A program made the translations under genes and the position numbers. The notes below the pieces were generated by a model, which had not been told where the DNA came from, searched no databases, and saw only the letters and a program-made list of their open reading frames with translations. 64,000 bases of DNA from Triplophysa rosa (lineage: Eukaryota > Chordata > Actinopteri > Cypriniformes > Nemacheilidae): contig NC_079913.1 in NCBI RefSeq assembly GCF_024868665.1, positions 6,363,556 to 6,427,555 on the forward strand. Direction: 5' to 3'. How positions within the stretch are numbered: the first letter of the stretch is position 1; the number at the start of each line of letters is the position of its first letter. Below, piece by piece: positions 13,305 to 22,882 of this stretch.

Positions 13305-14835
13305 CAATGAGACATTTAAAACGAAACTTGAAAAATTGCACTACTGTTTAGTCAATTCACACTATTGTGTTTGTAAACATATATCTTTACGTGGTAAATG
13401 GATACACTGTCAAGATGGTGCTTATTTGACTACGCCATTTGTAAGTCATTGTGTCTGCAAGACCCACACACTTCCCATTAGATGGACTCTTGCTGATGAC
13501 ACGTGCACAATGATGTCTGTCTCAATGACAACACAAAGAGGAGCAATCGCCTCCTCAGATAAAACAACTGCCATTTACAGCCTTTCTTCTGCCATCTCTG
13601 CTTTAGTCGAGTCCTCTGCGTGCTTTAAGAAAGATAAAAGCGCCTCCATTCATCCATCCGTGACCTGTGAAGATACAGCCCTATAGACATATGTCACGCG
13701 TCAGGCTTTGCAGGCCTATTTTAAATAAATGCATTCATGCATTGTGCGATAGCAGCACATACGGGAACGCGGAGAGCACCGCTGCGTCTCGCCGAAGCAT
13801 TTCTGAGATAAATCTCACCTCTCCACTTCTCTGTCACCAACTCCGTCATACAGCGAGGTTGCCATGACAACCGCAACAAGGCTGGGGGAACGATTTTGAA
13901 GAGGGAGAGCGAAAGAAAAATTATAACAGCGAGCACTCCATCAAGCGAATTTCCATGCATGCGTCTTGCTCGGCCCGTTCTTGAAAATCGATGTCCAACC
14001 TTGAAGATGGGTGTCTAGTTAGGGCAAAAGCTCATGATGCGTTCTTCAACGATTGCCTGTGATGCTTGTTTTGAAAGGTTTCAGACGAAATTCGCTTTCG
14101 TTCGGGTCAAGAGCTCTCTGCCTGGTAATAAAGTTGTTTTGTTTTATATGTTGGTTTGTTGCTTTTCCAATAGATTCTATGAAAACGCAGTTTCTTGGGC
14201 CCGAATTGGTGTAATTTAGCATTTATAAAACTCAGTCATAAAGTGGCATGATGATTGTAGAAGAGACAGTTGATTGTAAACAAAAGCATAGACGTGTTAT
14301 TTTTAATTTCCAAAGAAGGTTGTGATCTGTAGCGTTAAGTGACAAAAAAAATGCATTAGCATCTTTTTGTAGCTTTAAAATGTTGAGCGCCCCTTTTACA
14401 AGGCCGTATTTTAACTATTCTTCAAGTTGTGTTGTTCAGATTTTGAATGTGGTGCTTTTATGTGATTATTTTTGAATGAGGAATAATTCCCCAGGGCCGT
14501 ACTCGCTTTCCTCACTGCTCTTTCCTTAGCCGCCATTGTCTGAGGCACAAAAACATTTCAATAGGGTCTTTCTCTGCAGTAGTGTCTCATTTTATTGAAG
14601 GATTCTGTGTGCTCTCTCTGAGGTTAAGTGTGTGTGTTGGTGTGCACTGCAGTAGGTGAGGATGTGGATGGGCTAGTGAGCTGATGGTGTACCACACCGT
14701 ATTATTAGCATATTGAAGAGTGCCCGTCATCTCAACCTTCTTACATCCTGACCTCAGGTCAAACCACGTGCAATGTCACAGCCATGTAATATGTGATGCT
14801 GTCGGTCACTTGTTTAACATAATAACATGTTCAAT
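13305..14835. other. No gene seen; X-box-like motif
   Basis: There is no credible exon. A perfect RFX-type X-box, GTTGCCATGACAAC, occurs at 13858-13871, inside a GC-richer block (13690-13960) that may be regulatory. Confidence 0.4.
13858..13871. promoter_or_regulatory. X-box (RFX-type) motif
   Basis: GTTGCCATGACAAC fits GTNRCC-N2-RGYAAC with both half-sites intact. It lies about 9 kb upstream of the short pdzrn4 start. A single site can occur by chance. Confidence 0.35.
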
Positions 14836-14837
14836 TT

Positions 14838-14998
14838 ACACTGAAAAATGCAGGGTTGTTTTCAATGCAGCGTTGGGTCAGAAGGGGACAAACCCATACA
14901 GTAAATGACCTTCTGCTGGGGTGTTTTAACCCATTGTTGGGTGAAATAAAAACATTTACTGGATTAATAGAACCCAAGGGTTGGGTTTTGGAGTGTAC
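14838..14998. repeat. 'Gggttg' TIR repeat, copy 1
   Basis: acactgaaaaatgcagggttg at the left and gggttttggagtgt at the right are imperfect inverted ends. Inside, internal tttaacccattgttgggtg and repeated cccaac/gttggg motifs match a common cyprinid MITE-like repeat. Related copies are at 15090-15221 and 25497-25625. Confidence 0.55.
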
Positions 14999-15089
14999 AA
15001 TTGATATCCACATGATTCAGTGCATGGGACTTGCCTGAGGTAAAAAAAAATAAAAAGCCCCACTTTAATATTATATTTAAATATAGGCC

Positions 15090-15221
15090 TACACTCTCAA
15101 AATGTTGGGTTGTTTTTGCCATGGTTGGGTCAAATATGGGCATTTTCTAGGTTCATTTAAACCAACAGTTGGGTTTGTTCACCCAACCATGTATTGAAAC
15201 ATTTCAGCATTTTAGAGTGTT
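15090..15221. repeat. 'Gggttg' TIR repeat, copy 2
   Basis: The ends acactctcaaaatgttggg and cagcattttagagtgt are inverted copies. The internal pattern (ggttgggtcaaatatgg, ccaacagttgggtttgttc) is the same as in copy 1, 90 bp to the left. No coding capacity. Confidence 0.6.
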
Positions 15222-15270
15222 ATATTTTAAATACATTACAAAAATGTGCTGAATCTTAGAGAAATGTATT

Positions 15271-15412
15271 TTAAATGGATACTCCACCCAAGTTGTTCCA
15301 AGCCTGCATACATTTCTGTTGAACACAAAGATATTTGGGAAAATGTTAGCAACTGACATTTCTGGGACATCATTGACTATCTTTTTAATTTTCCCTACTA
15401 TGGTAGTCGGTG
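15271..15412. mobile_element. Foldback MITE fragment
   Basis: aaatggatactccacccaag, gttgttccaagcctg, ttctgttgaacacaaagata and ccctactatggtagtc follow the order of the foldback family seen at 12828-13304. The right arm is missing. Confidence 0.6.
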
Positions 15413-15419
15413 CTTTAAT

Positions 15420-16870
15420 AGTCTAAGACAGACGGATGCCACTTTGTTTAGTTTTTACTCATAAAAAGTAAATCAAAGAAACCTTATGACATGTATTGAA
15501 AACATTAACAGTGTGTATAGGTCACTGATAAAATAAGACATTTACAGGTTATCAAAACCCCTTTTTTGACATCAAGGTTTTCTTGCAGATGGCCGCAGAT
15601 AATCTTGCTTCCACTGGAGCACAAAAGATATTAAGATCATCAGGTTGTGGAGTCTGTTCAGGCGCTTAGTAGTATCAAAGCAAAATGGAAAAGGAATTCT
15701 GAAACTTCTGAAAATGTTGTAGTTCTTGTGATTCTTTTAAATAAGGAGCTTTATTGGCAATACTAATGTCACTTCAACAGTTGCACAAGAGGCACAAACC
15801 ACATTTGTATTGACCACAATACAAAGAGGAATTCTAACCATGACCATCACTTCTGCCTCTGATGGTGGTAAAATTGGATCACAAATGTGTCAGAATAAGT
15901 CATTGTATCTCCTAGATGCTATGTCCCGTGGGAAAGCAGGCCCGTAAAAGTTTTATTGGGCTGTTTAGTGCAGCAATGGGACACCCAGTGTGTTTGGATA
16001 TGTTTGGATTGGTTCTATAGATCTGTTTTACTCGGATCCGCACAATCCAAAACCATTGCTCCTGTCTGAGCCGTTATGTACTATTGATTGGATGAGGGGT
16101 TAGAATGAATTTAATGAGCACTACAGCTTCTGAACCTTTAAAATCCACCACGTTTAACTTAATGCACAACATGCTGTTTCGTTTTTACTGTACTTTGTCT
16201 CAGGAGAGACGCCACGCGGCACTTTAAGCTCCTGCCGAGTGTACACATTGCCACCTTCTGCGGTCTCTTTTGTATGTAAATCCTTAGTGTGATAACGTTT
16301 AGCTTTTAGAAGAAGCTAATGCGTTGGCGTTATATGGCTACGTTGGGGATAAGAGGGTCCGGAGAGGAAGAAAGAAACAATGGAGGTGTCGTCTTATCGC
16401 TGGAACAGACGCAGAGCGCCGCCAAGGAGGAAGACGAGATCACGACCAGCTGGAACCATCAAGCCACACGGAAGTTCACATGAAGATCAGAATATCTGCT
16501 TAAGTACTGGAGAGAGACCTGCTGGGTTGTGACAAATCTGACCTCAAACCTCAAGCTCTCTCTGTGGGGTATAAACAGATTAGGACGCTTATACAGAGCG
16601 TGTTGCCTTCTAACCAAACCTCTGATAAAGATCAGATTGACTGCGCTGAACTGGGAAAGGATGAAAGGAAGATGACAAGAAACAGAGAGAAGACTGTGAT
16701 ATTGGTTTGCTTGGGTGGCAGGTTGCGCTCATCATTCGATTGTCATGCAGAGGAGTAATCGAGTTAAGCACCTGAGTTATGAAGGAACAGCTGGCAAAGA
16801 CTGTATATAATCACACACATATACTTTATATTACCAGCTGTCTAGATAAAGAAGTAATATAGACTTATTT
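15420..16870. other. No firm gene; small GC-rich block at 16198-16535
   Basis: This is mostly AT-rich and unassigned. A GC-rich patch at 16198-16535 contains an unlisted open frame of 50 codons at 16380-16532 (MEVSSYRWNRRRAPPRRKTR...), very rich in Arg. Another frame of the same patch is acidic. There is no splice or homology support, so I do not call a gene. Confidence 0.35.
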
Positions 16871-16874
16871 TTTA

Positions 16875-17650
16875 TATATTGCTATCAGGCGGAAAAATGG
16901 TATCGCCCAAACCACAACTATTCAGGAAATGGAAAGAACAATGTATTTTTTCAAATTAAGTACTGACATTTTTACTCTTTTTAAAAAATATACTTTTCAT
17001 TGGTTAATACTTGCAAAAGAAACAGACATAAATGAACGGTGATTGTTATGATTTATAAAAAATATGAAAATCATGAAATATAAAGATGTGCCCAACAGTG
17101 ACGATTAAGTTCATTGTAATTTACTGAATTAAAATTGTATTTTGGTGTTGACCAACTATCTCCTAATAAAAGCATGTAGCAATTTTGAATAAAACAAAAA
17201 CTTTTTATAAAGTTGATGATATATCCCAACCAAAGCTTTTTCCATATTTTGTGAACACATTTATTCTGCATAGGAAGATGTTTTGTGATATTACTGGAAT
17301 GCAAGTGAAAAACAAAATCACAGTGTCATCATCATAATAAAAAGAATGGTTTTTGTCTTATTTGTAAAAGTATTAATACATAAAATGTTGCTGCTCTCCG
17401 TCTGAAACCTTGTATCTCCATATTTATTTTTGCCAGAAATGATTATAAATAATCACCCTTTATGTTTGTCACTTGGTTTTGCAAATATCTAACCATTAAA
17501 AAGTATTAAAAATGCTTTTCAACCTTGACAACGTGGTATTTAATCATTTAAAAAGTACAGTGTTTTTCCATTTCCTGAAAAACTGTAAATTTGGACATCT
17601 GAGGTTACCGAAGGACAGCAGCGATATACAAAAGATGACAATAATAAGAA
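16875..17650. mobile_element. Large foldback element (~770 bp inverted repeat)
   Basis: The left arm (about 16921-17075: caggaaatggaaagaac..., ggttaatacttgcaaaag, aacagacataaatgaa) is the reverse complement, with substitutions and short indels, of the right arm (about 17400-17578: ...tgtttgtcacttggttttg, caaatatctaacc, tttccatttcctg). Outer parts align less well. The centre (17080-17400) has no transposase. It looks like an old non-autonomous DNA transposon; the 149-codon minus frame nearby is not a gene. Confidence 0.6.
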
Positions 17651-17659
17651 TTGGAAAGA

Positions 17660-20138
17660 TGTGCTTAATTTTCGTTAAAATACCATTGTCATAATACCAA
17701 GACATATTGACAATAGAGCCTCTTTTTGTGCAGCTTGTAGTATTTTTTTGTTCTCTTTTTTGGTATGAAATATTACTGAATGTGTTGTTCATGAGATTCA
17801 CCCACAAACCCTCCACAGAGAAACACAACGAGTGAAGGGTCTCATTTAAGACGGTAAACGTAGGATAAAGACACAGCGACTGCAGACAGCTGGCTATAAG
17901 CAACTTGACACCAACCGGATGACCAACTAATCGGGAGAAGGAGATCGAGATGATTTTAAAGGAGCGAGCGAAGAGAAAAAGATACACAGACAAGGAGAGA
18001 CACAGACAAGGGCATTAATTTACCGTAGCCTGCTGTTCAAATGAAACCAAAGCTGTGCCGGCCATGGCGAGTAGTTTATTTCGGTTCCTAATGGAAGGCG
18101 TCTCACGTTTGGCACAGATGCTGTTTGGCTGTAAAGGGGCCCTCCAGTGATGTTTCAAATTCGACCACCTGAGAGTAGAAGCTGGAGGGTGCACCAGGGG
18201 AAAGCCCCATAATGCTTTTTATGAGAACTGCTCTATTGCGTTAAAACATCAGACATGGAATAAGGCTCCAGCAGCGTGTGTGTGTTTGGATTCTTGGGTT
18301 ATCGTGCCCTAGGGCCTCTGCTGGGGACGGTCTGTGGAGACCAGGTTGTGTCTGAGTGCTGGGGCGTTGCAACCCATATAAAAATGTGGGACATATTGTA
18401 CGAATTTCTGAGTTTGCTTCACACTCAAATAATCGTTATTTTTTAAGAGCTTGTTTCGCTTGGCCATAATGCAGAAATGTTGAATGTATTTTGGGGGAAA
18501 TTTTTAGGGGCTTTGTTTTGCTTGGCCATGATGCAGAAATAGACGACCATATTTAATAAAGAAAAAAGATTTTGCCAAGGGAACATAAAGCAGTAAGTGG
18601 TATGGTTAATGCTCACTTACCTGCTCTTCAGCAAATCTTTTATCTAATTAATATTCATGAGCCCCCCTGCTTTACATATTGTTCCCCTGCTTGAGGCTCC
18701 ATCCCAAAGCTTAAACATATCGCTTTTATACTCCGTATACAGACGTATGAAGACATCATGGCACAACCAAATCCAATATTGGCGTCATCCTGTCTACCAA
18801 GACAACCATTTTGTCAAATGTGTTCGATTTTACAATTTTTCAATTCCTATAAAGAAATATCCATTGTGTTTGATCTAAAGTTCTCTTGAATTTATTATAG
18901 ATAATTAGATATGATGGTTTCTTGGAAGCATTTCTATAACCAGTTTCCTTACAAGGCACCTTCATACACAAAGGAGGCAGCGAGGCTGCTGTCTTTGGTC
19001 TCAGACGGAGTCCGATTGTGTAGGTGGGTGGGACTGTTTGGAGAGGTCATTGTAACCGTAGGGTTAGACTACACTCAGCTGTTTGTTGCAGATAAGTTTC
19101 AGTCAGTCTGTCTAAAGTGATCTGAGGTCAGAATGTGGTGAGTGACTTTGATTGTACCAAGACACACAGTGGAGCCAGAGATCCGCTGGCGCCTTCAAAT
19201 GATCCACGGAGGTGTCGAGGGATGAATTTGAGGTTGATGTTGACTTGCTTGACGCCTCTAGGTCAATTTAAACGGCTGTAATTAAATTTTGGTCTGAGTT
19301 CTGCTGGTTAGCAGGATTAGGTTGTCGATGATAGTTGGAAACTGTACAAAAATGCCAAAATACATCTAACATTTATGTAAACGTTATTTACTGAATTATT
19401 CACTTTTTAGTACAACTGTTTTAGTACAAGTGGTGTAGGATTTTTTTCTATAAAAAATGTGTTTTGATTTTGGTTTTAGTGCATGAATTGTGATTGGTAC
19501 CAGTCTGCAAGTACATACTAAAACTTAAGTCTTTAAATATAAAATGGCCATCAGGAAGACACGTAAACATTATTAAACATTAAAACTTAATGTTAATATA
19601 AAATTCAAAATGTTTATTTGTAATAACTTGCATGTTGAAATATTGATAATTTATGCGTTTAGTAAGTCATAGCACATTGGTTTTTTTTGTCTGCCGAGAC
19701 GCTTGATATCACGTATTCAGACGTCTCGAACATCTTTTGTGTCTGACGTGTCGGCATTACCATCGTTTTCACGTTACTACGCCTAACAACAGATCTGCTT
19801 GTGTTTTTATTCCGTTTAATGATTCATAAGTTTAATAATTGATGTGTTTTGGTCATTGAGATACATGGCGCATCAGCCCTCAGTTATTCTGATAGCATCA
19901 CTCAATCAGCACCTGTTAGCTGTGTGTCATATTAGTCCGTGTGTTTGTGTTCGTTTCGATGTGAACGTCCACACTAAGTTGTTCACATACATCAGCACGT
20001 TGATATACGTCGAATAGCTTTTAAATAATATATACTGTATATCAATTACGTTAGGTATCACCGTGTTTGTTGGTTAAAGGCACTTAACAGTCGTAGACAG
20101 TCATTTGTGTAATGATTAAAGGGTTGAGGTATCAGTCG
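17660..20138. other. No gene seen; one local duplication
   Basis: No exon can be supported. A local duplication places gcttggccataatgcagaaat at about 18459-18479 and gcttggccatgatgcagaaat at about 18520-18540. Confidence 0.4.
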
Positions 20139-20139
20139 C

Positions 20140-20200
20140 CCACAAGTCATTTACGCACCCTTGTGTAATTCCAAACCTGTATGATGTCATTTTTTCTTTA
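20140..20200. repeat. Foldback MITE remnant
   Basis: tcatttacgcacccttgtgt followed by aattccaaacctgtatgatg matches the 'catttactcaccctcatgtcattccaaacctgtatgac' region of the foldback family. The rest is lost. Confidence 0.45.
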
Positions 20201-21743
20201 AAAGGTTAGTTTTATACTTTTTTTACTGAGTTTTGTACAATGTCAACAAAAGTCATCTGCTGTTGAGTTAAAAATATTTTGCCGTGTTTACCTACTAGAA
20301 TTCTTCACACATTTTGTCACACATTTATTTCTTTATCAATTTAGCATACAGAACTTTCAAGGACAATTTGATGTCTCCGAGGATATCCGAGGCCCAGATG
20401 GTGATGTTGAAAAGTCTGCTGGATTCTGAACCTCTGAACTGATGACTCATCTTAACTGTGTGAAGACACTCTGCAGGGGATTTCACATCCGGCAGAACAG
20501 AGCTGAAAGTTTCAAAGTGCCTGATCAGTACATGAAAGATCATGCTTCCCCTGATGCCTTAAACACACTAAAAAGGAAAGCGGTATGAATAGTATGATAC
20601 TAATTTAATCCAGTTGACATAGTTCTTGACATTTTGATTGTTGATAACATGGCTTCAAATTTTGGAATATTTGTCAATATGTAACTCTGATGTTTTGCGT
20701 AGTAAACATACTACCATAGGCCCTAAGTAGCCTAATATCTTCTAAATACAGAAGATTATAATATGCAGATCTGTGCTTTTGTTTAACATTTGTTATAAAT
20801 CAAAAGGTGACCTTTGACCCTCGGGCATGCTATAATAGCATTAAAAACACAACTACAGTGATGCGTGAGGTCACCCCGTGTAGCATCTCTAAGCACTTTT
20901 ATCCCTGATGATGTCACCTTTGGGGGTCATCTTCGGTGACCCGTGATGTCAGCAGCTGATGTTATCTGCAACACTACATTCTGATCTCTGTAGATGACCT
21001 GTCTCATCTTAGTGAATATGGATTGCAACTTTGAAGTAGAATGAAATACCATAGACTGAAATGGTATGAAATGGGATTGAATGAAATCCCTTTGATCTTT
21101 ACTGGTTCTGATGAGTATTGATTAATTTCTAGAGGATTTGATACGTAGTACCTTTGGTTTATAGTGCATCTAAGTACCTTATGTCTGGCTGAGGTTCAAG
21201 TTTTTGAAAAACGTCTAAAACTACTCTTTCTGCTTCTAGGCTATTTGGAGATTAATGGACTTTAAGATGAAAGCAGAGAAATGTTGGGTATCTCCACACC
21301 CATGTTGTGGAGGCCCTGAGAGATCTGTGTTTGGGAAGAAGAAGCTCCAGTTGGGGCAAAGTTGGCTCAGATCCTCTTTAGACCTGCTGAGTGAAATTAA
21401 AGCTCTGCGAATTGGATTATTGCTTCCCTAGAGAGCTGTCTCGCTGCCAGAGGAGAACCGGCTCTACGGTACACTGTTATCACCACTTCTCTCTCTCTCT
21501 TTTCTTCCTTCTTTCACTGTAAGTCAGGAAACTAATTTGAGGACGATCAATAATGGTCTGTGTCTTTTCTTGTTTCCTATGCATATTTACTGGACCATTG
21601 TCTTTCAATAAGCCTCCAACATAAATATAATTTATCAACCACTGACAAGTGTGGAGACAAATATAGCAGTGCCGCCCCCTCCCAATATTCAGAATAGCCG
21701 TTGTCCAATCTGTATTCTGTTTACAGATCTAATATAAAAATCT
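20201..21743. other. No gene seen
   Basis: Unassigned sequence. A CT-rich run occurs at 21487-21512. The 72-codon minus frame at 20325-20543 has no recognisable motif. Confidence 0.4.
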
Positions 21744-21960
21744 AAGATAAAAAAAGATATTTTGAAAAATTTTGGTAAACAAACAATGGCGGTACCCATT
21801 CACTTTTATTGTACAGACACAAAACCAATGCAAGTGAATGGGTACCGCCGTTGTTCGGTTACCAACATTCTTCAAAATATGTTCTGCAGAAGATAGAATA
21901 GTGACAGAAGAAAGAATTTGGACAAAATTTTCATTTTTGTGCAAACTATCACTTAAAGGA
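21744..21960. mobile_element. Foldback MITE with strong central hairpin
   Basis: caatggcggtacccattcac (21784 on) and gtgaatgggtaccgccgttg (21834 on) form a near-perfect inverted pair around a short loop. Flanking gatattttgaaaaatt and attcttcaaaatatgttc pair as well. The right end ttcatttttgtgcaaactat is a degraded terminus; the left terminus is missing. Confidence 0.7.
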
Positions 21961-22439
21961 CCTAATTCAAGTTTATTTTTCTTGCCCCATTCGCAGATTT
22001 TTTTGTTGCTTGTTTTAAACATAAACTTAATTATTATATTTATAAATATCTTGGGTCACATTCCTTGTCAAGTAAGTGTATCTTGATTTAAGAATTTTAA
22101 AATATTTGTACTAGAAAACAAGACAATAACGTTTAGTTAGAAATATTTTTTTAAACGACAAGGCTATTAATGGATTACAAATTGATACAATTTAATCTCC
22201 AAAAATGGCTCAATATTTTCTCCTTACAAACGAACTAATCATAACTATGACCCAATAAGTAACTACATAAGTGTATGACTGTGAGTATAAGACACAAATT
22301 TTCTCCTCATTGCGTACATCTAGTACTTATTATCACCTTATTTAATGCCTTGAGATAAATACTCAGTTAACACAGTCACACCACCTTCTACGCACTACGC
22401 CTTCTACGTACATCTTTATGAATAACCAACAGATACCAT
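21961..22439. other. Upstream flank of the short pdzrn4 promoter; nothing identified
   Basis: AT-rich, with no recognisable repeat or exon. The duplicated ctacgcactacgccttctacg at about 22386-22410 is a small local repeat. Confidence 0.4.
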
Positions 22440-22813
22440 TATTATTCATGAGCTAGAGTAGGTGTATTCATGTGTGCTGAGCTTTAGATAGTAAGAGAGA
22501 GAGAGAGATGGGCGAGTGAGGGAGGGGGGTGTGTCTCTATGAAGAGGGGTTAGTACAGCGCGTGTGTGGATGACTGCTAGTGTGGATGAGAGAGCGACAG
22601 TGAGAAGGTGGTATGAAACATCATCACACGCTTCTTACACATGCACACGCGCACTCATTCACCAGGGATCCTGCTACGCCAGACTAGCCGGTCAGCGTTT
22701 GGTTTTTACACGAAGACGGGTGAGAGATACCCACTGATGAGATACGTTACTCTACGGTTGAGGGAGATCCCTGGTGTGTGTGTGCGCGCGCGTGCTGCCG
22801 GAGATCTATCACG
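22440..22813 (+). promoter_or_regulatory. Presumed internal promoter and 5' UTR of short pdzrn4
   Basis: A first coding exon that begins de novo must have its transcription start just upstream. The stretch contains a GA repeat at about 22495-22508, a G-rich/CACCC-like tract at about 22519-22534 and CG-richer sequence than its surroundings. I see no convincing TATA box. An in-frame TGA at 22721-22723 precedes the ATG with no ATG between, so the start codon is well fixed. The exact transcription start cannot be read from sequence. Confidence 0.45.
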
Positions 22814-22882
22814 ATGGGTTGCAACCTGTGTACGCTGCAGAAGAGAGAGGAACATTACAAGCTGCTGTATGAGATCGCACAG
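22814..22882 (+). CDS. pdzrn4: pdzrn4 coding exon 1 (short-isoform first exon)
   Basis: This 69-nt exon encodes 23 residues, MGCNLCTLQK through EIAQ, and ends CAG|gtgagt in phase 0. The ATG has A at -3 and G at +4, a strong Kozak context, and an in-frame stop lies 91 nt upstream. The MGC start could be an N-myristoylation signal (Gly2), with Cys3 and Cys6 available for palmitoylation; that is inference, but this short N-terminus is strongly conserved in the family as I recall. The following intron is about 15.4 kb. Confidence 0.92.

Noticed and set aside
17544..17993. 149-codon minus-strand frame
   Set aside because: It overlaps one arm of the inverted-repeat element and reads as hydrophobic low-complexity sequence with no family resemblance.
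1..22813. Long-form pdzrn4 exons (RING, zinc finger, first half of PDZ1)
   Set aside because: I looked for the RING Cys/His pattern and for a PDZ start of the LGFNIIGG kind and did not find them; a short exon could still have been missed by eye.
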